A stretch of DNA of 6,478 nt from Ruminococcaceae bacterium UBA6416 (GCA_002438505.1 DJPI01000002.1:32755-39232); one strand, 5' to 3'. Numbered from the stretch's first letter, positions 1 to 6,331 are shown. Translations and numbers: made by a program. The notes: a model not told the origin generated them from the sequence alone.

Positions 1-1174
1 GCAGGAACTCCACCGCCGAGGAAAGAGTCTCGCTTGAGAAAAAGACCCAGCCGATAATCACAATGAGCATTGTGATAACGCGCCTGACCGGACGCGGAAT
101 TTTTTCAATAACGTCCTTGAAAACATACTTTTCGGCAATGAGAAGAACGCCGTAAAACGCGCCCCACGCAACAAAATTCCAGCTTGCGCCGTGCCAGAGT
201 CCGGTAAGAGTCCAGACAACGGCAATGTTGAAAATCGTCCGTGCGGTGCCCTTCCGGTTTCCGCCGAGCGGAATATAGACGTAATCGCGAAACCAGCTTG
301 AAAGCGAAATGTGCCAGCGGCTCCAAAAGTCCTTGATGCTGACTGCGCAGTATGGGAAATTGAAGTTGTGGATAAAATCAAAGCCGAACATTTTTCCGAG
401 ACCGACAGCCATATCGCTGTAACCGGAAAAATCAAAGTAAATCTGAAGAGTATAACAGAGAATTGCAAACCACGCATTGACCGCAGTGAGCGAGGAAACG
501 CCACCGGAACAAATTTCCGTATATACGGCTCCGATGGTGTTCGCAAAAATGACCTTTTTTCCGAGTCCTCTTATAAAAAAGAGCGAACCGGCAGCAAATT
601 TACGGACATTATGTTCACGCTCGGAAAGATATTTTTCAACATCGTTATACTGAACAATGGGGCCGGCAATGAGCTGGGGGAACATTGAAATATATGTTGC
701 AAATTTCAGCAGGCTGTGCTGCGTTTTGCAGTCGCCGCGATAAACGTCAATGACATATGACATGACCTGGAACGTATAAAACGAAATTCCGACAGGCAGA
801 GCCAGCGGCTCATATTTGATGTTAAGCGAGAAAAGCGAGTTAAGGTTTTCAACAACAAAGCCCGAATACTTGAAAAAGCCGAGAACAAGCAGGTTGAAAA
901 TGATTGCAAAAACAAAAATGCGTTTCCTTTTTTTGGGCTCGTTTTCATTGCTTTCAAGGTCGATTCCGGCGTTATAGTTATAAAAAATGCTCAGCAGCAT
1001 CAGAACAATATAGACCGGCTCGCCCCATGCATAAAACACAAGACTTGAAAGGCAGAGCACAAGATTCTTTTTTATCATTTCCTTTTGTTTGTCATCCTTA
1101 AACAGCGGAACAAAATATAAAAGAAGAACCGCAGGAAGAAAAGCAAACAAAAAGGCTGCACTGCTGAAAACCAT
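1..1174 (-). CDS. MBOAT-family membrane O-acyltransferase (AlgI/PatA/DltB-like), 3' end cut by window edge
   Basis: Predicted multi-pass membrane enzyme that would take an acyl (usually acetyl) group from a cytoplasmic donor and pass it to an extracytoplasmic acceptor. My own translation of the minus strand from the ATG at 1174 stays open for 391 codons to base 1; the C-terminus (roughly 80-100 residues in the AlgI family) lies outside. Visible family marks: an N-terminal hydrophobic block (residues 4-24), SYVIDVYRG at 139-147, FPQLIAGP at 165-172, YFDFSGYSDMAVGLG at 246-260, KDFWSRWHISLS at 281-292 with His288, RDYVYIPLGGNRKG at 296-309, and GLWHGASWN at 325-333 with His328. His328 matches the invariant MBOAT histidine that is catalytic in DltB/AlgI. 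It is the last visible gene of a minus-strand cluster after an SGNH hydrolase and a DUF4358 gene, 110 bases downstream of the latter. The family call is very sure; the acceptor (peptidoglycan, teichoic acid or exopolysaccharide) is unknown. Confidence 0.95.
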   Translation of the reverse strand, partial: MVFSSAAFLFAFLPAVLLLYFVPLFKDDKQKEMIKKNLVLCLSSLVFYAWGEPVYIVLMLLSIFYNYNAGIDLESNENEPKKRKRIFVFAIIFNLLVLGFFKYSGFVVENLNSLFSLNIKYEPLALPVGISFYTFQVMSYVIDVYRGDCKTQHSLLKFATYISMFPQLIAGPIVQYNDVEKYLSEREHNVRKFAAGSLFFIRGLGKKVIFANTIGAVYTEICSGGVSSLTAVNAWFAILCYTLQIYFDFSGYSDMAVGLGKMFGFDFIHNFNFPYCAVSIKDFWSRWHISLSSWFRDYVYIPLGGNRKGTARTIFNIAVVWTLTGLWHGASWNFVAWGAFYGVLLIAEKYVFKDVIEKIPRPVRRVITMLIVIIGWVFFSSETLSSAVEFL

Positions 1175-1181
1175 TTGCAAA

Positions 1182-1187
1182 CTCCTT
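1182..1187 (-). promoter_or_regulatory. Ribosome binding site of the MBOAT gene
   Basis: AAGGAG on the minus strand, 7 bases before the ATG at 1174. It fixes the start of the acyltransferase, and the hydrophobic N-terminus that follows fits the family. Confidence 0.85.
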
Positions 1188-1284
1188 TTGAAACTGCCGA
1201 TAAGCACAAATTTTGAAAGTATATCTGCGCCCTCAATTAATCGGCGGAAACTTTAATTTTTCATTTCAATCAATATACTGGATT

Positions 1285-1755
1285 TTATAATGCCTTTTTA
1301 AAAGCCGAAACAATCTTTTCCGGTGAATCATAAACCGTGTAGAGAATAAACCTTCCCTTTTTGATGAGCACATAGTTTTCAAGAAGCGCGCTCTGCTCCG
1401 GCGCATAGTTTTTGAAAAGCGCCTTCTTGCTTTCAACGCGGGTTTTGATGAGCTCGGTCAGTTTTTGAACGTCATCGCTGCTTTTTGCCTCAACCAAAAG
1501 CAGCTCGCGCACCTCCATAACGGAGTCGGAGGAGATGTAAATAACATTTTCAACGTCCTCCTCGCCAAAGGAGAACTCCTTGACAATAACCTTGTTGTCA
1601 CGCACCTTAAGAGCATCAAGGTCAACCTGACTGACAACGGGCGTGAAAACCTCCTCCGCCGTTTTTGACGAGCCGGCGTTCCCGGCGAGCATTGCGGCAA
1701 TAAAAGCGGCAAGAAGCACCACGCAGGCAATTTCAAAAAAACGCTCTCTGCTCAT
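1285..1755 (-). CDS. DUF4358 domain-containing membrane-anchored protein
   Basis: Small protein of 156 residues with one N-terminal hydrophobic segment (about 8-24), so probably anchored in the membrane with the rest outside. The remainder matches DUF4358 as I know it from Clostridia: a central segment around residues 58-82 (KEFSFGEEDVENVIYISSDS), a helix rich in charged residues at 91-112, then Y-x-P-E-Q-x-x-L-L-E at 117-126 and a glycine-containing strand (GRFILYTVYD, 134-143). No catalytic motif is visible and the biochemical role of the domain is unknown. Its ATG overlaps the stop of the upstream SGNH gene as ATGA (1752-1755), with GGAG at 1764-1767 inside the upstream gene, so the two are very likely translationally coupled. 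Position between the SGNH hydrolase and the MBOAT suggests an accessory role in surface O-acylation; that is inference. C11 is not in a lipobox, so I do not call it a lipoprotein. Confidence 0.85.
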   Translation of the reverse strand: MSRERFFEIACVVLLAAFIAAMLAGNAGSSKTAEEVFTPVVSQVDLDALKVRDNKVIVKEFSFGEEDVENVIYISSDSVMEVRELLLVEAKSSDDVQKLTELIKTRVESKKALFKNYAPEQSALLENYVLIKKGRFILYTVYDSPEKIVSAFKKAL

Positions 1756-2552
1756 GCGTAGATCTCCATTTCTCTCATAATAAATTTGAGCCAGTAGTTG
1801 TAATAAAACGAATAGGAAAGATGGATTCCGTCTGCGCCGTAAAAATCATGACCCTTGAAAACGCTTGAGGAATCAAGATATTCAACGCCAAGCTCCTTGC
1901 TCATTTCAACAAGGCGTTTGTTATAGCGCGAAACAAATTTGAACCTGTTAGCCGTTGCAACGGAGGTATCAACCGGAAAAAGGAGGCTGACAATAATGCG
2001 CGTATCCGGAAGCTTTTTTTGAAGCTTTGTGATGATTTTTGTGTATTGACTTATGAAAGAGTCAACGTGATATTGCTGGTCGCCTATCATATTGAGGCCG
2101 TAATGGAGAATAAGCACCGGGGGACGGACGGAAATGATTTTCGGCATAACCGACTCAAGGTGAGACAAACTTGCGCTGACCTTTGCAAAAATATGGCTGC
2201 TGTTGAGGATATCATAGGCCTCAAGACCCTCCATGAGTGAGTCTCCGGCAACATACACGTCCGAAAAAACCTTGCGGTATGAGAGCTTCCCTTTTTCAAT
2301 CTGTTTAATCTGGCTTTCAATGAGGGCTTGAATCGCTTCCTCCCGGCGGAATTCCTCCTGCTTTTTTTGCGCGGCGGCAACCGCCTTGTCCGCCTTTTCA
2401 ACCGGAACGGCAGCATACTTTTCAACTGCGGAAACACCCGCCGAGGTATCGGCCTGAGGAAAAGATTTTTGGCTCTTCAAAACAAAGAAATTAATGGCCG
2501 GAAAAGCAATGATGACAGCAAGAACAACAAGCGCGGCAACAAGCTTTTTCAT
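1752..2552 (-). CDS. Membrane-anchored SGNH/GDSL-family hydrolase or O-acetyltransferase
   Basis: Protein of 266 residues. Order: uncleaved-looking N-terminal membrane segment (about 3-25), a charged, probably coiled-coil spacer (about 50-90, rich in K/E/Q/A), then an SGNH domain (about 96-262). Block I is VAGDSLMEGL at 101-110 with nucleophile Ser105; block III is HYGLNMIG at 150-157 with Asn154 as the oxyanion residue; block V is DGIHLS at 241-246 with catalytic Asp241 and His244. The usual block II glycine is not obvious (AKVSASLSHL, 123-132). SGNH enzymes cleave or transfer acyl esters; next to an MBOAT they often act as the extracellular acetyl-transferring partner (PatB, AlgX/AlgJ logic), though an esterase remains possible. 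First gene of the minus-strand cluster, overlapping the DUF4358 gene by 4 bases. Start chosen by AAGGGGG at 2562-2568, 9 bases before the ATG, and by the membrane segment directly after it. Confidence 0.9.
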   Translation of the reverse strand: MKKLVAALVVLAVIIAFPAINFFVLKSQKSFPQADTSAGVSAVEKYAAVPVEKADKAVAAAQKKQEEFRREEAIQALIESQIKQIEKGKLSYRKVFSDVYVAGDSLMEGLEAYDILNSSHIFAKVSASLSHLESVMPKIISVRPPVLILHYGLNMIGDQQYHVDSFISQYTKIITKLQKKLPDTRIIVSLLFPVDTSVATANRFKFVSRYNKRLVEMSKELGVEYLDSSSVFKGHDFYGADGIHLSYSFYYNYWLKFIMREMEIYA

Positions 2553-2561
2553 TCGTCAATA

Positions 2562-2568
2562 CCCCCTT
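2562..2568 (-). promoter_or_regulatory. Ribosome binding site of the SGNH gene
   Basis: AAGGGGG on the minus strand, 9 bases before the ATG at 2552. A strong purine run in an otherwise AT-rich leader. Confidence 0.75.
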
Positions 2569-2592
2569 TTTACTTTTAATTTTGCACATTTG

Positions 2593-2621
2593 ATTTTATA
2601 CTTTAAGAGCCTGTAAATCAA
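2593..2621 (-). promoter_or_regulatory. Candidate sigma-A promoter for the SGNH-DUF4358-MBOAT cluster
   Basis: On the minus strand, TTGATT (2616-2621) lies 17 bases from TAAAAT (2593-2598), 41 bases upstream of the SGNH ATG. Each hexamer misses one or two consensus positions. It is the best-spaced pair on this strand of the intergenic region, but AT-rich DNA gives such pairs by chance. Confidence 0.5.
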
Positions 2622-2629
2622 TAGCAAAG

Positions 2630-2655
2630 TTACATAATTAATATTAAATTTACAT
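2630..2655. promoter_or_regulatory. Candidate regulator site: TTACAT direct repeat, 20-base period
   Basis: TTACAT occurs at 2630-2635 and again at 2650-2655 in the same orientation, exactly 20 bases (about two helical turns) apart. It sits directly upstream of the -35 of the candidate minus-strand promoter. OmpR-family regulators bind direct repeats in this position. Binding by the regulator encoded at 2810 is inference only. Confidence 0.3.
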
Positions 2656-2691
2656 CAAAATATTGGGCATAAATCCGTCCAAAAGAAAAAA

Positions 2692-2705
2692 GAAACACCT
2701 GTTTC
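2692..2705. promoter_or_regulatory. Candidate operator: interrupted palindrome GAAACA-CC-TGTTTC
   Basis: A 6-base inverted repeat around a 2-base centre, lying about 30 bases upstream of the extended -10 element for the regulator gene. On the minus strand it is followed by a T-rich run (from the A-rich stretch 2681-2691), so it could also act as a weak hairpin stop for antisense transcripts. The stem is AT-rich and short; an operator seems slightly more likely. Confidence 0.25.
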
Positions 2706-2734
2706 CGCAGTGTAAAATCCAATCGTAATATTTT

Positions 2735-2743
2735 TGTTATAAT
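2735..2743 (+). promoter_or_regulatory. Candidate extended -10 promoter for the two-component operon
   Basis: TGTTATAAT carries a perfect TATAAT (2738-2743) preceded by the TGn extension. No good -35 is present at 17 bases (AAATCC at 2715-2720), which is tolerated by extended -10 promoters or points to an activator. The start of transcription would be near 2750, giving a leader of about 60 bases. A weaker alternative lies downstream: GTGACT (2751-2756), 16 bases, TATTAT (2773-2778). Confidence 0.55.
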
Positions 2744-2796
2744 TATGACTGTGACTTTTAATTATTTGCGTCTATTATAAATACAGTCGATAACAC

Positions 2797-2802
2797 GGAG
2801 GA
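2797..2802 (+). promoter_or_regulatory. Ribosome binding site of the response regulator
   Basis: GGAGGA ends 7 bases before the ATG at 2810, a near-ideal Shine-Dalgarno that decides the start. Confidence 0.9.
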
Positions 2803-2809
2803 TTAACTG

Positions 2810-3502
2810 ATGTATAGCGTTTTGGTTTGTGATGATGACAGGGCGATTGTTGATTCAACGGCAGTCTATCTTAAAACGGAGGGCTACCGCGTTCTCTGCG
2901 CCTTTAACGGAAAGGAAGCGCTTGACGTGCTTTCAAAAAACGATGTCCACTGCGTGATAATGGACATCATGATGCCGGTCATGGACGGCATTGCCGCAAC
3001 GCTAAGGCTGCGCGAAAAGAGTAATGTTCCGGTGATTTTTCTTTCCGCAAAAAGCGAGGATACTGACAAAATTGCCGGGCTCGGCTTCGGAGCGGACGAT
3101 TATGTCACAAAGCCGTTCAATCCGCTTGAGCTTCTTGCAAGGGTGAAGTCTCAAATTCGCCGCTTTGTTTCACTCGGAAGCCTTGAAAAAAGCAGCAGCG
3201 TTATCACAACCGGCGGCCTTTCAATCGATACCGAGGCGCATGAGGTCACCGTTGACGGGGAACCGGTTCGACTCACCGCAACGGAATATAAAATTGTGAA
3301 ATACCTCATGGAAAACCTCGGCCGGACACTCTCATCAAACCAAATTTATGAGAATGTTTGGAACGAGAACGCTTTTTCAAGCGAGAAAACCGTTACAGTT
3401 CACATCAGACGTATCCGCGAAAAAATTGAAATCGACTCAAAGAACCCAAAGTATTTAAAGGTGGTGTGGGGCATTGGATACAAAATTGAAAAAATTCAGT
3501 AG
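2810..3502 (+). CDS. OmpR-family two-component response regulator
   Basis: DNA-binding response regulator of 230 residues, full length for the OmpR/PhoB family. Receiver domain about 1-118: acidic cluster Asp8-Asp9-Asp10, phosphoacceptor Asp52 in MDIMMPVMDG (51-60), Ser79 in the Thr/Ser switch position, Tyr98 and the conserved Lys101-Pro102 (DDYVTKPF, 96-103). After a linker comes the winged-helix domain (about 132-228): LTATEYKIVKYLMEN (155-169), the recognition-helix region KTVTVHIRRIREKIE (193-207) and the closing hairpin VVWGIGYKIE (218-227). It would be phosphorylated by the kinase encoded immediately downstream, whose start lies inside this gene (29-base overlap). Divergent from the surface O-acylation cluster, so that cluster is a natural candidate target, along with its own promoter; this is inference. 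The exact subfamily (PhoP, VanR and others) cannot be assigned from sequence alone. Confidence 0.97.
   Translation: MYSVLVCDDDRAIVDSTAVYLKTEGYRVLCAFNGKEALDVLSKNDVHCVIMDIMMPVMDGIAATLRLREKSNVPVIFLSAKSEDTDKIAGLGFGADDYVTKPFNPLELLARVKSQIRRFVSLGSLEKSSSVITTGGLSIDTEAHEVTVDGEPVRLTATEYKIVKYLMENLGRTLSSNQIYENVWNENAFSSEKTVTVHIRRIREKIEIDSKNPKYLKVVWGIGYKIEKIQ
3457..3464 (+). promoter_or_regulatory. Ribosome binding site deciding the TTG start of the kinase
   Basis: AAAGGTGG lies 9 bases before the TTG at 3474, inside the end of the response regulator gene. There is no in-frame ATG before the first membrane segment; a second in-frame TTG at 3486 has worse spacing (21 bases). Confidence 0.7.
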
Positions 3503-6254
3503 GTCAAAATTAACAAAAGCCGCGGCGTTTCTTCTTGCACTCGTCTTTTTCACCTCGGCGGCGCTCGGCGGATTTGATCTTTTTCTCTCTGCGTTTCAGG
3601 ATGCGGAAAAAGGGGACATTATCTCATCATACCTTTCAAGCGGTGATTATCAGCTGACCCGCGGCGAAAAATTCAAAAACGCACTCACAAAATACTGCGA
3701 GGCGGCGGTCGGAACAAAGCTCATTTATAAATCCGGCAGCGAAAAGGACTATGAAGCCTATAAGGCCTCCGTTGCAGAATTAAAAGAGCAGGTCTTGAAA
3801 GAGATGACGGCGTCCGTTCAAAACAGCATTGCCACCGAGGGCGGAACGGCGGATTTTTCAAGCTTGTTTGATTATCTTGAAAGCAAAACGGTCACCCTTA
3901 AGCGGCTCGGAGACCACAAATGCTACATTGAAAAAGGCGTCACGCTCTTTCAGAGCGGCTCGGTGGAAGGTTACGTTACTGACAGCCGTGGGAACATATA
4001 TGAATGCTACACGGACTATCTTGAAGATACCCCGAGCGGCGATTATGACGAATACCTCATGAATACCACAATGCCGTATCCGGAAAGCGCGGCGGAGAGC
4101 GTGACCGTTCCGGTCACCACTGAATGTCATTATGACGAGGACTCAAGGGTGTTCACCAAAACTTCCATTCCGTCAAGCATCAAGAAAAAGGCCGTCAATC
4201 CGGAAAACATTGTTGAACTCTGCTCTGTTCAGCACATTAATACCAAGGAAAAATATGACGGCTACTATGAGTTCTTCATTGACGAGAGCAAAATTGACAC
4301 CGACAATATGTCCGATGTTGTCGGAGAATACTGCCCGCTTGACCCGGTGAAAAATTATACCGACTTCAAACAGAAAGCGCAGCGGTATAAAACCGACTTC
4401 AGCCGCTTTTCCCATGCATCGGTCATAATCATGGACGAGGAGAGTGGAAGAGTCGTTTTTTCAAACGCAGTGGACTTCAACACGACCAACCGCTCCGCCG
4501 AAGAAGCAAAATTTGCCATTGACAGCGTACCGTTCGGCTTTTCATATCTTCTTGCAAGCGGAAATTCCGTAACATTCGGAAACCGCACAAGCAACGCCAT
4601 GACGAAAAACAATATATATGACGTCTGCACCGCACTGGGGAACAGTTTTTACTGCTATTCCGGCAGATACAGAATCTATGTCATGACCGACTCGTTCTTC
4701 ACGGACAAAACGCTCGCAGCCTCAATTTCAGACTCAACCGACCCGTTTGAGGGCGTTCTTGCCGACTCCTCAGAAGCACAAAAGGAAGTACACGCCGGAC
4801 TGCTCAAAACTGTTATTTTCCTTTTCCTGTTCCTTGTTTTCGCGGTGTACCTTGTTCTTGTTGCCGGAAAATCACCTGAGGACAACGCCGTTCACCCTGC
4901 GGCCGGAGACAGAATTTTCACCCTGCTGAGAACCGTTATCGACCTCGGAATAATCGCCGGAATAGTTATCGGCGCGATCACCTGGGGCAGCTACTGCGTT
5001 GACACCGTCAATAATGCATCGCAGTCCGCGAATCCAGCGTTTTATTACGGAGTTTTTGCCCTCTGCGCCGCCGCTTGCTGTGCGTTTCTGCTCGACTGGG
5101 TGCTTTATCTTGCGCGCCACATCAAAAGTCATACGCTTTTCAAAAATCTTCTGCTTGTTCAGCTCTTTGGAAAGCTTTCGGAAAGAATCAAAAAGCAAAG
5201 AGAAAAGCGCCGCGCTCAGCCGGCAGTGTATAAAGATATTTTGAGTGACGTTTTAAAAAAGCTTGCAGTTTTTGTTCTTCTTCCAAATATTATTGTCGGC
5301 TTGCCGTGCGTTTTTGCCGTTTCAAACGACAACTTCGGCGGATGGTTCTTTGGGTTAATCCTTGCAATTTATGACCTTGCGGCGCTTTGCTATGCGGCAT
5401 ATTATGCCTTCTGCGTCCGAAAGGTGTTCTTCACTCTTGACGAAATGCGCAAAGGCAACCACACCCAGTCAATCGACACCGCGAGAATGCCTGCGGCGGT
5501 GAAAATTGCCGCGATTGACGCAATGCACCTTGGAGAGGGTCTCCACGCCGCGGTTGAAAACGCAGTCAAAGAGGAGAAAATGAAAGCGGAGCTCATCACA
5601 AACGTCTCCCACGACCTCAAAACCCCGCTGACCTCAATCATCAATTACACTGACCTGCTCTCTCGCTGTGAGATTGCGGACGAGACCGCAAAAGGCTATA
5701 TCACCGTTCTCAAGGAAAAAAGCGAGAGGCTCAAAAAGCTCATTGAGGACCTTGTTGAAGCCTCAAAAGCCTCCTCGGGTGCAATGAAGGTTGAACTGAT
5801 GAAAGTCAGCCTGACGGAGCTTGCGCTCCAGCTTGAGGGCGAATATGCGGACGAATTTGAAGCAAGAGGGCTTGAGCTTGTCTGCGAGGGAACGGAGAAT
5901 GAAATTTTTGTTCTTGCAGACGGAAAGCTCTGTCACCGCGTTCTTGACAACCTCATGGGCAACGTCAAAAAATACGCAATGAAGAACACAAGAGTTTATC
6001 TCACGCTCAAGAAGTCGGCGAACGCCGCCACAGCTTCGATAACACTCAAAAACATTTCAGAAAGCAAGCTGAACATCTCACCCGAGGAGCTGAAAGCGCG
6101 TTTTGTCCGCGGAGATGCCTCAAGAACAAGCGAGGGCAACGGACTTGGCCTTTCAATCGCAGACAACCTTTGCACTCTCCAGGGCGGAAGGCTTGACATT
6201 GAAATCATCGGCGACCTGTTTTGCGCAACGGCCACATTCAAAACCGCCGAATAA
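3474..6254 (+). CDS. Sensor histidine kinase with large ectodomain and six membrane segments
   Basis: Membrane kinase of 926 residues, much longer than the usual 400-600. Start is TTG. Order: TM1 about 15-35; extracytoplasmic domain about 36-441; TM2 442-463; TM3 483-507; TM4 523-545; a basic cytoplasmic loop with KKQREKRR at 573-580; TM5 593-616; TM6 622-646; a HAMP-like linker about 647-705; HisKA with phosphoacceptor His713 in NVSHDLKTPLT (710-720); HATPase about 780-924. The ATPase shows an N box with Asn826 and Asn830 (DNLMGNVKKYA, 825-835), the FVRGD segment (877-881) and the G2 box GNGLGLS (888-894). The usual G1 box DxGxG is replaced by NISESKLNISPEEL (860-873), which I recall as typical for a clostridial kinase group rather than a defect. 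The ectodomain matches nothing I recognise by name; two strand-turn-strand stretches (164-180, 315-330) resemble Cache/PAS-type cores. It should phosphorylate the regulator encoded upstream; the ligand is unknown. Confidence 0.95.
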   Translation: MDTKLKKFSRSKLTKAAAFLLALVFFTSAALGGFDLFLSAFQDAEKGDIISSYLSSGDYQLTRGEKFKNALTKYCEAAVGTKLIYKSGSEKDYEAYKASVAELKEQVLKEMTASVQNSIATEGGTADFSSLFDYLESKTVTLKRLGDHKCYIEKGVTLFQSGSVEGYVTDSRGNIYECYTDYLEDTPSGDYDEYLMNTTMPYPESAAESVTVPVTTECHYDEDSRVFTKTSIPSSIKKKAVNPENIVELCSVQHINTKEKYDGYYEFFIDESKIDTDNMSDVVGEYCPLDPVKNYTDFKQKAQRYKTDFSRFSHASVIIMDEESGRVVFSNAVDFNTTNRSAEEAKFAIDSVPFGFSYLLASGNSVTFGNRTSNAMTKNNIYDVCTALGNSFYCYSGRYRIYVMTDSFFTDKTLAASISDSTDPFEGVLADSSEAQKEVHAGLLKTVIFLFLFLVFAVYLVLVAGKSPEDNAVHPAAGDRIFTLLRTVIDLGIIAGIVIGAITWGSYCVDTVNNASQSANPAFYYGVFALCAAACCAFLLDWVLYLARHIKSHTLFKNLLLVQLFGKLSERIKKQREKRRAQPAVYKDILSDVLKKLAVFVLLPNIIVGLPCVFAVSNDNFGGWFFGLILAIYDLAALCYAAYYAFCVRKVFFTLDEMRKGNHTQSIDTARMPAAVKIAAIDAMHLGEGLHAAVENAVKEEKMKAELITNVSHDLKTPLTSIINYTDLLSRCEIADETAKGYITVLKEKSERLKKLIEDLVEASKASSGAMKVELMKVSLTELALQLEGEYADEFEARGLELVCEGTENEIFVLADGKLCHRVLDNLMGNVKKYAMKNTRVYLTLKKSANAATASITLKNISESKLNISPEELKARFVRGDASRTSEGNGLGLSIADNLCTLQGGRLDIEIIGDLFCATATFKTAE

Positions 6255-6281
6255 AAACAGAGCAATAACGATCAACCGAAC

Positions 6282-6331
6282 CCGGGCTGCCGCAAAGCGA
6301 AAAAGCAATCAGCGGCAGCACCGGCTTTTTT
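6282..6331 (+). terminator. Intrinsic terminator of the two-component operon
   Basis: CCGG plus GCTGCCGC (6282-6293) pairs with GCGGCAGC (6312-6319), a bulged A (6320) and CCGG (6321-6324), giving a 12-pair GC-rich stem with an 18-base loop. It is followed by C and six Ts (6326-6331). It starts 27 bases after the kinase stop and separates the operon from the tRNA gene. Confidence 0.9.

Noticed and set aside
58..546. Minus-strand open frame of 162 codons
   Set aside because: Runs in a different frame over the MBOAT motifs; composition rich in Ser/Arg/Phe as expected for a shadow. The frame from 1174 to base 1 is the real one.
311..688. Plus-strand open frame of 125 codons
   Set aside because: It lies wholly antisense to the MBOAT gene, whose conserved motifs (FDFSGYSD, FWSRWH, GLWHGA) are read on the minus strand in this region. 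No ribosome binding site or recognisable domain.
1696..1734. DUF4358 protein as a lipoprotein (Cys11)
   Set aside because: Cys11 precedes the hydrophobic stretch rather than ending it, so no lipobox; a membrane anchor fits better.
4872..5198. Minus-strand open frame of 108 codons inside the kinase
   Set aside because: Antisense to membrane segments of the kinase, with no start signal or domain.
6255..6281. Small gene or leader between the kinase stop and terminator
   Set aside because: Only 27 bases, with no start or ribosome binding site.
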